Source: an uncultured Halomonas sp. (GTDB lineage: Bacteria > Pseudomonadota > Gammaproteobacteria > Pseudomonadales > Halomonadaceae). From it: a DNA stretch of 64,000 nucleotides. Each line of letters starts with the position of its first letter. Within the stretch, counting starts at the first letter, position 1. The stretch lies in NCBI RefSeq assembly GCF_947490095.1, contig NZ_CANLFS010000001.1, positions 329,598 to 393,597 on the forward strand, in the 5' to 3' direction. Shown piece by piece: positions 17,653 through 29,537 of this stretch. The notes under the pieces are model-generated. The model saw only the letters and a list, made by a program, of their open reading frames with translations, was not told the DNA's origin and ran no database searches. A program made the position numbers and the translations under genes.

Positions 17653-18861
17653 ATGGACTCTCTTCGCCGCCACTCTCTTATGATCCTCGTGCTCGGCAGC
17701 CTGGTGGTGACTCTCGCCATGGGCCTGCGTCACGGCTTCGGGCTGTTTCTCGAACCCATGAGCGCGGAGCTGGGCTGGGGCCGCGGCGTCTTCGCCTTCG
17801 CCCTGGCCATCCAGAACCTGCTGTGGGGCCTCTCGCAACCCCTGGCCGGCGCCCTGGCCGACCGCTATGGTGCCGCCCGCGTGGTCGTGGCCGGCGGTGC
17901 GCTCTACGCCCTGGGGCTCCTCTTCATGGGACTCTCCGACTCCGCGTTGGGCATGACCCTCTCGGCCGGCGTGTTGATCGGGCTCGGGCTATCCGGCACC
18001 ACCTTCTCGGTGGTGCTGGGCGCGGTGGGACGCGCCGTGGCGCCGGAGAAGCGCAGCATGGCCATGGGCATCGTCAGCGCCGCGGGCTCCTTCGGCCAGT
18101 TCGCCATGCTGCCGGGGACGCTGGGGCTTCTCGAATGGGTCGGCTGGTCGGCGGCACTGCTTGTCATGGCCGCCATCGGCGCCCTGCTGCTGCCGCTGGG
18201 GGCCATGCTGCGTGACCGCCCCGCCCCCGCCACGGCGGACGATCTGCCGCTGCGCGAGGCGCTCGACGAAGCCGCCAATCATCGCGGCTTCTGGCTGCTC
18301 TGCCTGGGCTTCTTCGTGTGTGGTTTCCAGGTCGTGTTCATCGGGGTGCATCTGCCCGGCTATCTCTACGACAACGATATCGCCGTTCAGGTGGGCAGCA
18401 CCGCACTGGCGCTGATCGGCCTGTTCAATATCTTCGGCACCTACTTCACCGGCTGGCTGGGCGGACGGTTCTCCAAGCCGCATCTGCTCAGCGGGATCTA
18501 CCTGGCCCGTGCGGTCGTTATCACTCTCTTCGTGGTGATGCCCCTGAGCCCCACCACCACCTACCTGTTCGGTATCGCCATGGGCCTGCTGTGGCTCTCC
18601 ACGGTGCCCTTGACCAACGGCATCGTCGCCTCGGTATTCGGCGTTCAGCACCTCTCGATGCTCGGCGGAATCGTCTTCCTCTTCCACCAGCTCGGCTCCT
18701 TCATGGGCGTCTGGCTGGGGGGCTTTCTCTACGACCTCCAGGGCGATTACGCGGTGGTCTGGAAGCTGGCCATCCTGCTCGGCGTCATGGCCGCCGCCCT
18801 GCACTGGTGGATCAGCGAGGCACCGGTGCAGCGCGAACGGCGCCAGGAGGTGGAAGCATGA
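17653..18861 (+). CDS. MFS transporter
   Basis: 402 residues with 12 predicted membrane helices in two halves. The first inter-helix loop has GALADRYGAARVV, the MFS signature, and TM1 contains GLRHGFGLFLEPM as in oxalate/formate and monocarboxylate-type carriers (OFA-like). Substrate not identifiable. It follows 190 bp of non-coding DNA after the pseudogene pair and overlaps the next small gene by four bases. Confidence 0.85.
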   Translation: MDSLRRHSLMILVLGSLVVTLAMGLRHGFGLFLEPMSAELGWGRGVFAFALAIQNLLWGLSQPLAGALADRYGAARVVVAGGALYALGLLFMGLSDSALGMTLSAGVLIGLGLSGTTFSVVLGAVGRAVAPEKRSMAMGIVSAAGSFGQFAMLPGTLGLLEWVGWSAALLVMAAIGALLLPLGAMLRDRPAPATADDLPLREALDEAANHRGFWLLCLGFFVCGFQVVFIGVHLPGYLYDNDIAVQVGSTALALIGLFNIFGTYFTGWLGGRFSKPHLLSGIYLARAVVITLFVVMPLSPTTTYLFGIAMGLLWLSTVPLTNGIVASVFGVQHLSMLGGIVFLFHQLGSFMGVWLGGFLYDLQGDYAVVWKLAILLGVMAAALHWWISEAPVQRERRQEVEA

Positions 18862-18983
18862 GTCGTCGCCTGACGTTACGCATCGCCGCCGCCATCATCA
18901 CTGCCGTCACCCTGGCCCTGGTGTGGTGGGGCTGGCACCAGCTGGATGGCGCCCTGCTGCTGCTCGGCAGCCGGCTGTGTTGA
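18858..18983 (+). CDS. 41-aa single-helix membrane protein
   Basis: Starts at an ATG overlapping the MFS stop (ATGA), with AGGAGG 10-15 bases upstream inside the MFS gene. The product begins MSRRLTLRIAAAIITAV and contains one long hydrophobic segment with WWGWHQL, then ends LGSRLC. Coupled translation suggests a small partner of the transporter; no known family recognised. Confidence 0.6.
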   Translation: MSRRLTLRIAAAIITAVTLALVWWGWHQLDGALLLLGSRLC

Positions 18984-18999
18984 TAGCCGTCTCGCCTGT

Positions 19000-19878
19000 T
19001 CAGGCGTTATGGACCACCCGGCCCAGCTCGCCGAGGTCATAGCCGCCCAGGGCCTGGGCGCGCTCGAGGAAGCGCGGCTCCCGGGCGAAGGCCAGTAGCC
19101 GCTGCACCGGCGGTTCGAAGTAGCTGCGCCGGCACAGCGCCAGGTCGAAGTGCTCCCGGTGCAAGGGCACAAAGGCAAGCCCCTGGCGCCTCGCCGCCGC
19201 CTCTACCCCCAGCCCCGCATCCGCCTCGCCCTGACGCACCGCCAGGGCGAGGTCATCCTCCGAGAGCGCGGGGTGCTCGGCAAACTGTAGCCATGAGGCC
19301 GCCACGCCCGCCTGGTGCAACAGCCAGGTGAGCAGGCGGGCCGCGCCGGCATCCGGCTGGCGATGCGCGACACGCACCCCGGACTTCACCAGGTCGGCCA
19401 GGCGCTGGATGCCCAGCGGATTACCCGGCGCCAGCAGCAAGCCCTGCCGGCGAGTCGCCCAGCGCACCATCACCAGGTCACGCATGCCCCCCATGCCCAG
19501 GGTCTCGGGGCGGTTGTAGTCACCGTTCTCGGCATCCAGCAGATGCAGCCCGGCAAGCATCGCACGCCCCTCCACCAGGCGCCGGACACCATCCCCACTG
19601 CCCTGGCACAGCAGCGCCAGCTGAGAGCCACTCTCGCGCACGGCCCACTCGAGCAGCGGGTCCTGGCTGCCGGCCAATACGGCCGGCACCGGCCGGGCCC
19701 TGGCCTGGTCGCCCTCCAGATGGTTCATCAGCCACAGGTCGACGCTATGGCGAGGAAACAGCAGCTTGCCCGTCACCCGCACACAGGGAATGGCCCCCTG
19801 GCGCACCAGATCATAGACCTTGCGCTCCTTGAGGCGCAGATAGTCCGCCACCTCGGCCGTCGTCAGATAGGTGTGCAT
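19000..19878 (-). CDS. Excisionase-type HTH plus periplasmic-binding-like regulator (TungR-like)
   Basis: 292 residues. Residues 1-55 form a MerR/excisionase-type helix-turn-helix (LTTAEVADYLRLKERKVYDLVRQGAIPCVRVTGKLLFPR). The remainder is a substrate-binding-protein-like domain of the molybdate/tungstate type found in COG1910 regulators. Divergent from tupBCA, so it probably represses or activates that operon in response to oxyanion. Two TGCATATT direct repeats lie between the genes. A remnant of a paralogous 3' end is at 17220-17260. Confidence 0.83.
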   Translation of the reverse strand: MHTYLTTAEVADYLRLKERKVYDLVRQGAIPCVRVTGKLLFPRHSVDLWLMNHLEGDQARARPVPAVLAGSQDPLLEWAVRESGSQLALLCQGSGDGVRRLVEGRAMLAGLHLLDAENGDYNRPETLGMGGMRDLVMVRWATRRQGLLLAPGNPLGIQRLADLVKSGVRVAHRQPDAGAARLLTWLLHQAGVAASWLQFAEHPALSEDDLALAVRQGEADAGLGVEAAARRQGLAFVPLHREHFDLALCRRSYFEPPVQRLLAFAREPRFLERAQALGGYDLGELGRVVHNA

Positions 19879-19898
19879 GCTTCCGCCTCCACAGATAC

Positions 19899-19947
19899 TG
19901 CATATTACTGTTTTTTGATGTTTTGATTACTTTAGTGCATGCATATT
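19899..19947. promoter_or_regulatory. Direct repeats TGCATATT in tungstate regulator/tup intergenic region
   Basis: TGCATATT occurs at 19899-19906 and again at 19940-19947, 41 bp apart start to start, about four helical turns. The region between the divergent genes is AT-rich compared with its surroundings. A plausible operator for the excisionase-type regulator, looping or binding as a dimer. Confidence 0.4.
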
Positions 19948-19992
19948 GAAACCTGAACGCACAAGATGCCAGCAAGAACCTTGGAGAACCGC

Positions 19993-20697
19993 ATGCCCAG
20001 CGATACCAGCGCCCTGAACACGGCCCTGAGCCTGATTCTCGGCTTCGACCCCGCGTTAATGGAAATCGTGGCCCTGTCGCTGCGGGTCTCGCTTGCCGCC
20101 GTGCTCATGGCCGCCGTGGTGGGGCTGCCGCTGGGTGCCGCCCTGGCGCTATGGCGCTTCCCGGGCCACGGCGCCCTGGTGGTGGCACTCAACGCCCTGA
20201 TGGGGCTGCCGCCGGTCGTGGCAGGGCTGTGCGTTTATCTGTTGCTGTCCCGCGCCGGGCCGCTGGGCGAGCTGGGGCTGCTGTTCACGCCCACCGCCAT
20301 GATAGTGGCCCAGCTGGTACTGGTGCTGCCCATCATCGCCGCCCTGGCCCGCCAGCAGGTGGAGGAGCTTCACCTGGAATATCGCGAACAGCTCACCTCC
20401 CTGGGGCTGTCGCGGCTGCGCATGATTCCCACCCTGCTGTGGGACGCCCGCCTGGGGCTGGTCACGGTGATCCTGGCGGGCTTCGGCCGCGCCAGTGCCG
20501 AGGTCGGCGCGGTGATGATCGTGGGGGGCAACATCGATGGCGTCACCCGGATGATGACCACCGCCATCGTGCTGGAGACCAGCAAGGGCAACCTGGCCCT
20601 GGCACTGGGCCTGGGCATCGTGCTGCTGGGGCTGGTGGCGCTGGTCAATGCCATCGCCTATGTGGTGGGCGAAACGGCCAGGAGGCGGCTGGGATGA
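19993..20697 (+). CDS. tupB: Tungstate ABC transporter permease
   Basis: 234 residues; ATG at 19993 with GGAG six bases upstream, preferred over an in-frame ATG at 19966. About five to six membrane helices and the permease EAA-type loop around LEYREQLTSLGLSRLRMIPTLLWDARLGL. The sequence EVGAVMIVGGNIDGVTRMMTTAI is characteristic of TupB/WtpB-type permeases. Overlaps the ATPase gene by four bases. Confidence 0.9.
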   Translation: MPSDTSALNTALSLILGFDPALMEIVALSLRVSLAAVLMAAVVGLPLGAALALWRFPGHGALVVALNALMGLPPVVAGLCVYLLLSRAGPLGELGLLFTPTAMIVAQLVLVLPIIAALARQQVEELHLEYREQLTSLGLSRLRMIPTLLWDARLGLVTVILAGFGRASAEVGAVMIVGGNIDGVTRMMTTAIVLETSKGNLALALGLGIVLLGLVALVNAIAYVVGETARRRLG

Positions 20698-21419
20698 ACG
20701 ACATGGCCACACGCCTCATGACCGACACCTCGACCCTGAGCCTCGAGGGCGTGACCTTCACGCATCGTGGCCAGCGCCTGCTGGGCCCCCTGGACCTGTG
20801 CCTGACGGGGTGCAAGCGCACCCTGGTGATGGGCCCCAACGGTGCCGGCAAGAGCCTGATGATGCGCCTGGCCCACGGGCTGCTCGCCCCCACCCGGGGG
20901 GACGTTCGCTGGGAGGGGCGCGCCCCGCGCCAGGCCATGGTGTTCCAGCGCCCGGTGCTGCTGAAGCGCTCGGTCCTGGCGAATCTGGTCTACGCCCTGG
21001 CGGTCAACGGCACGCCGCGGTGCCGGCGCAAGGCGCGCGCCCGCGAGGCCCTGGAGCGCTTCGGCCTGGGATCGCTGGAGCGTCGGCCGGCCCGGGTGCT
21101 GTCCGGCGGCGAGCAGCAGCGCCTGGCCCTGGCCCGCGCCTGGCTGCTCGAGCCCGAGGTGCTGTTCCTCGACGAGCCCACCTCCGCCCTGGACCCCGCC
21201 GCCATCCTGGCGGTCGAGCGCGCGGTTCAGGAGTTTCACGTTGGCGGCACCCGCATCCTGATGAGCAGCCACGACCTTCACCAGGCGCGCCGCCTGGCCG
21301 ACGAGGTGCTGTTCCTCAACGCCGGACGGCTGATCGAACACACCGACGCCGCCACCTTTTTCACGGCCCCCGCCTCGTGCGAGGCGCGGGCCTTTATCCG
21401 CGGAGAGCTGGTGCTCTAG
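20694..21419 (+). CDS. tupC: Tungstate ABC transporter ATP-binding protein
   Basis: 241 residues. ATG at 20694 overlaps the permease stop; GGAGG lies upstream. Walker A is GPNGAGKS, the signature LSGGEQQRLALARAW, Walker B VLFLDEPTSALD, and the switch His is in SSHDLHQA. Energises tungstate uptake with TupB and TupA. The longer open frame back to 20151 is inside tupB. Confidence 0.92.
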   Translation: MNDMATRLMTDTSTLSLEGVTFTHRGQRLLGPLDLCLTGCKRTLVMGPNGAGKSLMMRLAHGLLAPTRGDVRWEGRAPRQAMVFQRPVLLKRSVLANLVYALAVNGTPRCRRKARAREALERFGLGSLERRPARVLSGGEQQRLALARAWLLEPEVLFLDEPTSALDPAAILAVERAVQEFHVGGTRILMSSHDLHQARRLADEVLFLNAGRLIEHTDAATFFTAPASCEARAFIRGELVL

Positions 21420-21478
21420 GCCAGCCTCTTCGCACCATGCCTGTAAAACTCGACCTCTCTTAAAATAAGGAAACGACC

Positions 21479-22294
21479 ATGCATCACAAGGCACGCATTG
21501 CACTGACCGCCGCCGGCCTGATGGGCCTCTCGATGGCCGCCCAGGCCCAGGACGGCGAGAGCTATATCACCCTGGCCTCCACCACCTCCACCGAGAACTC
21601 GGGGCTGTTCGACGCCATCATCCCCCAGTTCACCGACAAGACCGGCATCGAGGTACGCGTGGTGGCCGTGGGCACCGGCCAGGCCTTCGAGATCGCCCGC
21701 CGCGGCGACGCCGACAGCCTGCTGGTGCACGACACCGCCGGTGAAGAGAAATTTGTCGAAGAGGGCTACGGCACCGAGCGCGCCAATGTCATGTACAACG
21801 ACTTCGTGCTGATCGGCCCCGGCGGCGACCCGGCCGGCATCGCCGATGCCGAAACCGTGGCCGAGGCGATGCAGCTGATCGCCGAGTCCGGGGCGCCCTT
21901 CGCCTCCCGCGGCGATGACAGCGGCACCAACCGCGCCGAACTGCGCCTGTGGGATGCCGCCGATGTCGAAGCCGAGGGTGACTGGTACCGCGAGCTGGGC
22001 AGCGGCATGGGGCCGACCCTCAACACCGCCGCCGGCATGGACGCCTACGTGATGAGCGACCGCGCCACCTGGGTCGCCTTCGACAACCCCCAGAACCTCG
22101 AGCTGCTGTTCGAGGGCGACGACGCCCTCTTCAACCAGTACGGCAGCATCCTGATCGATGCCGAGCGCCACCCTCACCTCAAGCATGACCAGGCCGAGCA
22201 GTGGCATGAGTGGTTGCTCTCCGACGCGGGCCAGCAGGCCATCGGCGAATTCGAGGTCCAGGGCCAGCAGTTGTTCTTCCCCAACGCCGAGTGA
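21479..22294 (+). CDS. tupA: Tungstate-binding periplasmic protein
   Basis: 271 residues with a Sec signal peptide (hydrophobic LTAAGLMGLSMAAQAQ). The mature N-terminus has LASTTSTENSGLFDAIIPQF, containing the TTTS-type oxyanion motif of TupA. Further signatures are LLVHDTAGEEKFV and SRGDDSGTN. AAGGAA lies seven bases before the ATG. Order permease-ATPase-binding protein places it last in the operon. Tungstate would serve W-enzymes such as formate dehydrogenase or aldehyde oxidoreductase, none seen here. Confidence 0.92.
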   Translation: MHHKARIALTAAGLMGLSMAAQAQDGESYITLASTTSTENSGLFDAIIPQFTDKTGIEVRVVAVGTGQAFEIARRGDADSLLVHDTAGEEKFVEEGYGTERANVMYNDFVLIGPGGDPAGIADAETVAEAMQLIAESGAPFASRGDDSGTNRAELRLWDAADVEAEGDWYRELGSGMGPTLNTAAGMDAYVMSDRATWVAFDNPQNLELLFEGDDALFNQYGSILIDAERHPHLKHDQAEQWHEWLLSDAGQQAIGEFEVQGQQLFFPNAE

Positions 22295-22340
22295 ATGACC
22301 GGGGAGATTGGACATTCGTCGTACAAGTCACCGAGCGCAC

Positions 22341-22356
22341 TTTACGTTAACGTAAA
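22341..22356. promoter_or_regulatory. Palindromic operator, LiuR-like
   Basis: TTTACGTTAACGTAAA is a perfect 16-bp palindrome 110 bp before the isovaleryl-CoA dehydrogenase start. MerR-family LiuR sites in proteobacteria are ACGT-containing palindromes of this kind upstream of liu operons. The regulator gene itself is not in the window. Confidence 0.6.
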
Positions 22357-22465
22357 CCTGTCCTAGTCTTGGGCCATACGGAATCATCATCCGCTATGGT
22401 CCATTGTGGCGTCCCTGCATCTCACTCCACGGACGCCACAACCCTGACAAGAACGGGAGCTCCCC

Positions 22466-23635
22466 ATGCACACGCCCTTCAAGCCGCTCGACTTCGGCCA
22501 CGACGAAGAACTCAACATGCTGCGCGAACAGGTCAACGCCTTCGCCCGCGATGAGATCGCCCCGCGCGCCGCCGAGATCGACGAGAACAACGAGTTCCCC
22601 AACGACCTCTGGCAGAAGTTCGGCGACATGGGCCTGCTGGGCATCACCGTCTCCGAAGAGGATGGCGGCACCGGCATGGGGTATCTGGCCCACTGCATCG
22701 CCATGGAGGAAATCTCCCGGGCCAGCGCCTCGGTCGGCCTCTCCTACGGTGCCCACTCCAACCTCTGCGTCAACCAGCTCAAGATCAACGCCAACGCGGA
22801 ACAGAAGGCCAAGTACCTGCCCAAGCTGATGAGCGGCGAGCATGTTGGCGCGCTGGCCATGTCCGAGCCCGGCGCCGGGTCCGACGTCGTCTCCATGAAG
22901 CTGCGTGCCCGCCTGGATGGCGACAAGTACATCCTCAACGGCAACAAGATGTGGATCACCAACGGTCCCGACGCCGACACCCTGGTGGTCTATGCCAAGA
23001 CCGACCCGGACGCCGGCTCCAAGGGCATCACCGCCTTTATCATCGAGAAGGGCATGCCCGGCTTCTCCACCGCCCAGAAACTCGACAAGCTCGGCATGCG
23101 CGGCTCCAATACCTGTGAGCTCGTCTTCCAGGACTGCGAGGTGCCTGTCGAGAATGTGCTCGGCGAGGTTGGCAAGGGCGTGCGCGTGCTGATGAGCGGC
23201 CTCGACTACGAGCGCACCGTGCTCGCCGCCGGCCCCATCGGCATCATGCAGGCCGCCCTGGATATCGTGGTGCCCTATATCCACGAGCGTAAGCAGTTCG
23301 GCCAGTCCATCGGCGAGTTTCAGCTGGTGCAGGGCAAGGTGGCCGACATGTACACCACCCTCAATGCCTGCCGCGCCTATCTCTACGCCGTGGCGGCCGG
23401 CTGCGACCGCGGCCAGACCTCCCGCAAGGACGCCGCTGGCGTCATCCTCTACTGCGCCGAGAAGGCCACCCAGGTGGCGCTGGACGCCATCCAGCTGCTG
23501 GGCGGCAATGGCTACATCAACGAGTATCCCACCGGCCGCCTGCTGCGCGACGCCAAGCTCTACGAGATCGGCGCCGGCACCAGCGAGATCCGCCGCATGC
23601 TGATCGGCCGCGAGCTGTTCAACGAATCCGTTTAA
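22466..23635 (+). CDS. liuA: Isovaleryl-CoA dehydrogenase
   Basis: 389-residue acyl-CoA dehydrogenase. GGAG precedes the ATG. The base-catalyst position separates subfamilies: here [13 protein letters not shown] has the Glu in the place found in isovaleryl-CoA dehydrogenases. FAD-binding segments [10 protein letters not shown] and [10 protein letters not shown] and the C-terminal [35 protein letters not shown] are intact. Converts isovaleryl-CoA to 3-methylcrotonyl-CoA in leucine breakdown. First gene of liuABCDE. Confidence 0.95.
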   Translation: MHTPFKPLDFGHDEELNMLREQVNAFARDEIAPRAAEIDENNEFPNDLWQKFGDMGLLGITVSEEDGGTGMGYLAHCIAMEEISRASASVGLSYGAHSNLCVNQLKINANAEQKAKYLPKLMSGEHVGALAMSEPGAGSDVVSMKLRARLDGDKYILNGNKMWITNGPDADTLVVYAKTDPDAGSKGITAFIIEKGMPGFSTAQKLDKLGMRGSNTCELVFQDCEVPVENVLGEVGKGVRVLMSGLDYERTVLAAGPIGIMQAALDIVVPYIHERKQFGQSIGEFQLVQGKVADMYTTLNACRAYLYAVAAGCDRGQTSRKDAAGVILYCAEKATQVALDAIQLLGGNGYINEYPTGRLLRDAKLYEIGAGTSEIRRMLIGRELFNESV

Positions 23636-23720
23636 CCTAAGCCGTAAGCTATAAGCTGTAAGCTGTAAGTGACTGCAAAACCGGGTTTTCTTACAGCTTC
23701 AGGCGTACCGCTTACAGCTC
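23636..23720. repeat. REP-like repeat between liuA and liuB
   Basis: Short units TAAGCTGTAAGC on the left (23641-23671) and GCTTACAGCT/CTTACAGCTTC on the right (23690-23720) can fold into a long imperfect hairpin. A related element sits between liuB and liuC. They may stabilise or attenuate the polycistronic message, or be mobile palindromic repeats. Confidence 0.7.
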
Positions 23721-23733
23721 CCCGGAGGGGTAC

Positions 23734-25341
23734 ATGGCAATCCTGCAAACCCAGATCAATCCGCGCAGCGACGGCTTCCAGGCCAACGAGGCGGCGATGC
23801 GCGACGAGGTGATGAGGCTGCGTGAGCTCACCGCCGCCATCGCCCAGGGCGGCGGCGAGAAGGCCCGCGCCCGCCACGAGAGCCGCGGCAAGCTGTTCGT
23901 GCGCGACCGCATCGACCACCTGATCGACGAGGGCTCGCCCTTCCTCGAATTCTCGGCCCTGGCCGCCCATGAGGTCTACGACTCCGCGATACCCGCCGCC
24001 GGTGTGGTCACCGGCATCGGCCGGGTCTCGGGCGTGGAATGCGTGATCGTCGCCAACGACGCCACCGTCAAGGGCGGCACCTACTTCCCGCTGACCGTCA
24101 AGAAGCACCTGCGCGCCCAGGAGATCGCCCGCAAGCACCGCCTGCCGTGTATCTACCTGGTCGACTCCGGCGGCGCCTTCCTGCCCCGCCAGGACGAGGT
24201 CTTCCCGGACCGCGACCACTTCGGCCGCATCTTCTTCAACCAGGCCACCCTCTCTGCCGAGGGCATCCCCCAGATCGCCGTGGTCATGGGCTCATGCACC
24301 GCGGGCGGCGCCTATGTGCCGGCCATGGCCGATGAGTCGATCATCGTGCGCGAGCAGGGCACCATCTTCCTGGGCGGCCCGCCGCTGGTGAAGGCCGCCA
24401 CCGGCGAGAGCATCAGCGCCGAGGACCTGGGCGGTGCCGACGTTCACACCAAGAAGAGCGGCGTGGCCGACCACTACGCCGAGAACGACGCCCACGCCCT
24501 GCAGTTGGCGCGCGCCAGCGTATCGCGGCTCAACTGGCAGAAGCGCGGCCAGCTGAAGATGCAGGAGCCCAGGGCCCCGCGCCTGGACCCCAGCGAGCTC
24601 TACGGCATCGTCGGCACCGACCTCAAGAAACCTTATGACGTGCGTGAAGTGATCGCGCGCATCGTCGACGACTCCGACTTCGACGAATTCAAGCGCTACT
24701 ACGGCGACACCCTGGTCACCGGCTTCGCGCATATCCACGGCTATCCGGTGGGCATCGTCGCCAACAACGGCGTGTTGTTCTCGGAATCCGCCGTGAAGGG
24801 CGCGCACTTCATCGAGCTGTGTGCTCAGCGCAAGATTCCGCTGATCTTCCTGCAGAACATCACCGGCTTTATGGTGGGCTCGAAGTACGAGCACGAGGGC
24901 ATCGCCAAGCACGGCGCCAAGCTGGTGACCGCCGTGGCCTGTGCCAAGGTACCCAAGTTCACCGTGCTGATCGGCGGCAGCTTCGGCGCCGGCAACTACG
25001 GCATGTGCGGCCGTGCCTTTGAACCCAACCTGCTGTTCATGTGGCCCAATGCGCGCATCTCGGTGATGGGCGGCGAGCAGGCCGCCGGCGTACTGGCCCA
25101 GGTCAAGCGCGAGCAGATGGAACGCGAAGGCAGCGAATGGTCGCAAGAGGCGGAAGAGGCCTTCAAGCGACCCACCCGCGATCAGTACGAGCACCAGGGC
25201 CACCCCAACTACGCCAGCGCCCGGCTCTGGGACGACGGCGTCATCGACCCCGCCCAGACCCGCGACGTGCTCGGCCTGTCGCTGGCCGCCGCCATGAACG
25301 CCGACGTGGAAGACACCAAGTTCGGCGTGTTCCGGATGTAG
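23734..25341 (+). CDS. liuB: Methylcrotonyl-CoA carboxylase beta (carboxyltransferase) subunit
   Basis: 535 residues; ATG with GGAGG upstream. Carboxyltransferase fold with the acyl-CoA oxyanion stretches [14 protein letters not shown] and [13 protein letters not shown], and the biotin-side [16 protein letters not shown] typical of 3-methylcrotonyl-CoA carboxylase. Partners with LiuD to make 3-methylglutaconyl-CoA. Confidence 0.95.
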   Translation: MAILQTQINPRSDGFQANEAAMRDEVMRLRELTAAIAQGGGEKARARHESRGKLFVRDRIDHLIDEGSPFLEFSALAAHEVYDSAIPAAGVVTGIGRVSGVECVIVANDATVKGGTYFPLTVKKHLRAQEIARKHRLPCIYLVDSGGAFLPRQDEVFPDRDHFGRIFFNQATLSAEGIPQIAVVMGSCTAGGAYVPAMADESIIVREQGTIFLGGPPLVKAATGESISAEDLGGADVHTKKSGVADHYAENDAHALQLARASVSRLNWQKRGQLKMQEPRAPRLDPSELYGIVGTDLKKPYDVREVIARIVDDSDFDEFKRYYGDTLVTGFAHIHGYPVGIVANNGVLFSESAVKGAHFIELCAQRKIPLIFLQNITGFMVGSKYEHEGIAKHGAKLVTAVACAKVPKFTVLIGGSFGAGNYGMCGRAFEPNLLFMWPNARISVMGGEQAAGVLAQVKREQMEREGSEWSQEAEEAFKRPTRDQYEHQGHPNYASARLWDDGVIDPAQTRDVLGLSLAAAMNADVEDTKFGVFRM

Positions 25342-25359
25342 ACCCACGCTTCGCGTGGA

Positions 25360-25458
25360 GCCGTAAGCTGTAAGCCGTAAGCCATACGCCCGGTTAGCGA
25401 TGTCTGGTGCTGTTCTCGAAGGGGTTTCTTACAGCTCACAGCTTATAGCTTACAGCTA
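25360..25458. repeat. REP-like repeat between liuB and liuC
   Basis: GCCGTAAGCTGTAAGCCGTAAG on the left (25360-25381) and CTTACAGCTCACAGCTTATAG/CTTACAGCT on the right (25429-25457) repeat the units of the element at 23636-23720, with an unrelated loop. The two copies share arms but not spacer sequence. Confidence 0.7.
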
Positions 25459-25475
25459 TTGAAAAGAGGTCTGAG

Positions 25476-26338
25476 ATGTCAGATACCCCTACCTATTCAC
25501 GTTTGGATCTGGACGAACGCGGCGTCGCCTGGCTGACGCTGGATCGCCCCGAGATCCATAACGCCTTCGATGACAGCCTGATCGCCGAGCTCAACGCTCA
25601 CCTGGAGCACCTCCACGCGGCCGCCCACCGGGGCGAGGTACGCGTGGTGGTGCTGGGCTCCGAGGGCAAGAGCTTCTCCGCCGGGGCCGACCTGGGCTGG
25701 ATGAAGCGCATGGTCGAGTATGATTTCGAGGGCAACCTCGCCGACTCGCGCAAGCTCTCGGCGCTGATGCACGGCCTGGACACCCTGCCCTGCCCCACGC
25801 TCTGCCGGATGCAGGGCGCCGCCTTCGGCGGCGCCGTGGGTCTTGCCGCCTGCTGTGACCTGGTCGTCGCCTCCGAGAAGGCCAGGTTCTGCCTCTCCGA
25901 GGTCAAGATCGGCCTCTCACCGGCGGTGATCAGCCCCTATGTGCAACGCGCCATTGGCGAGCGCCAGATGCGCCGCTACGCGCTGACCGCCGAGGTCATC
26001 GATGCGCCCAGCGCCCAGGACCTGGGCCTGGCCCACCGCGTCGTCCCCCATGACGACCTCGACGCCGCCGTGACGGCGATGCTCGACACCCTGCTGGCCG
26101 GCTCGCCCCAGGCCCAGCGCGCCACCAAGGCGCTGCTCGCCGACGTGGCCCGCGACCCCGACAGCGACGCCACCCGCGAGCATACCTGCCGGGTGATCGG
26201 CGAGCTGCGCGTCAGCGAAGAGGGACAGGAAGGCCTGACCAGCTTCTTCGAGAAGCGCCGCCCCGCCTGGACCCAACCCTCTGCTCCTGAAGCACCCGCT
26301 TCAAAGGAACAGCCCCCCCGTGCCGCGGAGCCCCGCTC

Positions 26339-26342
<4 letters not shown>
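25476..26342 (+). CDS. liuC: Methylglutaconyl-CoA hydratase (crotonase family)
   Basis: 288 residues, crotonase fold. Oxyanion-hole segments are GKSFSAGADLGWMKRM and GAAFGGAVGLAACCD; the catalytic Glu region is SEVKIGLSPAVISPYV. The last 25 or so residues, rich in Pro/Ala/Glu, extend beyond the usual fold. End overlaps liuD by four bases. Hydrates 3-methylglutaconyl-CoA to HMG-CoA. Confidence 0.92.
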
Positions 26343-28390
<2,048 letters not shown>

Positions 28391-28403
28391 CACGAGGCCC
28401 CGT

Positions 28404-28475
28404 GGGTCTGACCCCGGCGGTGGCCACTGCAACGAGCCACACTGCCAGGCAGGGGTCTGACCCGGAGGGGCCAGC
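28404..28475. repeat. GGGTCTGACCC inverted/duplicated element
   Basis: GGGTCTGACCCC (28404-28415) and GGGGTCTGACCC (28452-28463) lie in the liuD-liuE gap, each nearly palindromic, with flanking GGCCCC/GGGGCC arms that could pair. REP-type hairpin inside the operon, different from the TAAGCTGTAAG type. Confidence 0.55.
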
Positions 28476-28527
28476 CACCGAACTCGAAATAGACCGCTAT
28501 CCAGGCTGCAAGAATCGGAGACAATAG

Positions 28528-29427
28528 ATGGCATTTCCCAAGCAGGTACGCCTGGTCGAGGTCGGCCCCCGGGACGGGCTGCAGAACGAGCCCGAGCCGA
28601 TCGCGACCCCCACCAAGCTCGAGCTGATCGACCGCCTGGGTGCGGCGGGCACGCGCTACATCGAAGCGGCCAGCTTCGTTTCCCCCAAGTGGGTGCCCCA
28701 GATGGCCGACCACCGCGAGGTGATGACCGGCCTCACCCGCCGCGACGGCGTTACCTACGCGGCGCTTACCCCCAACCTCAAGGGGCTCGACGCGGCACTC
28801 GAGTGCGGCGTCGAGGAAGTGGCGGTCTTCGGCGCCGCCTCCGAGGCCTTCTCCCGGAAGAACATCAACTGCTCGGTGGCCGAATCCCTGACCCGCTTCG
28901 AGCCCGTACTCGAGCGCGCACGCGAGGCCAACGTCCGCGTGCGCGGCTACGTCTCCTGCGTGCTGGGCTGCCCCTACGAGGGCGAGATCGCCCCCGCCAA
29001 GGTCGCCGAAGTAAGCAAGGCACTGTATGACATGGGCTGCTACGAGGTCTCGCTGGGCGATACCATCGGCACCGGCACCCCGCTCGCCGCCAAGCGCATG
29101 CTCGAGGCCGTCAGTCGCGACGTACCCATGGGCAAACTCGCCGCCCACTTCCACGACACCTACGGCCAGGCGCTCGCCAACCTCTACGCCGTGCTGGAAG
29201 AAGGCATCGCCGTCGTCGACAGCTCCGTGGCCGGCCTCGGCGGCTGCCCCTACGCCAAGGGCGCATCGGGCAACGTGGCAAGCGAGGACGTGGTCTACCT
29301 GCTCAATGGCCTCGGCATCGACACCGGCATCGACCTCGACGCCCTCGCCGCCAGCGGCACCTGGATCACCCAAACCATCGGGCGACCCAACCGCTCCAAG
29401 GTAGGTGTGGCGCTAGCCAGCCGCTGA
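28528..29427 (+). CDS. liuE: Hydroxymethylglutaryl-CoA lyase
   Basis: 299 residues, TIM-barrel HMGL-like enzyme. N-terminal [11 protein letters not shown] binds the divalent metal and substrate; [18 protein letters not shown] contains the signature cysteine and metal ligands. GGAG precedes the ATG. Splits HMG-CoA into acetyl-CoA and acetoacetate, the last step of the pathway encoded here. Confidence 0.95.
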   Translation: MAFPKQVRLVEVGPRDGLQNEPEPIATPTKLELIDRLGAAGTRYIEAASFVSPKWVPQMADHREVMTGLTRRDGVTYAALTPNLKGLDAALECGVEEVAVFGAASEAFSRKNINCSVAESLTRFEPVLERAREANVRVRGYVSCVLGCPYEGEIAPAKVAEVSKALYDMGCYEVSLGDTIGTGTPLAAKRMLEAVSRDVPMGKLAAHFHDTYGQALANLYAVLEEGIAVVDSSVAGLGGCPYAKGASGNVASEDVVYLLNGLGIDTGIDLDALAASGTWITQTIGRPNRSKVGVALASR

Positions 29428-29475
29428 CGGCAGGCAGGCTCTGCACCCTGCCCTTTCAAACTACTTCTGTCCTTA

Positions 29476-29510
29476 CCCCCGGTATGTCGCTCATGCCGGG
29501 GGCTTTTTAT
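29476..29510 (+). terminator. Rho-independent terminator of the liu operon
   Basis: 11-bp GC-rich stem (CCCCCGGTATG, 29476-29486, with CATGCCGGGGG, 29492-29502, one G-T pair) and a 5-nt loop, followed by CTTTTTAT. It is 50 bp after the liuE stop. Confidence 0.9.
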
Positions 29511-29537
29511 GGTGGATTCGTTGGCTACAACGAAAAG

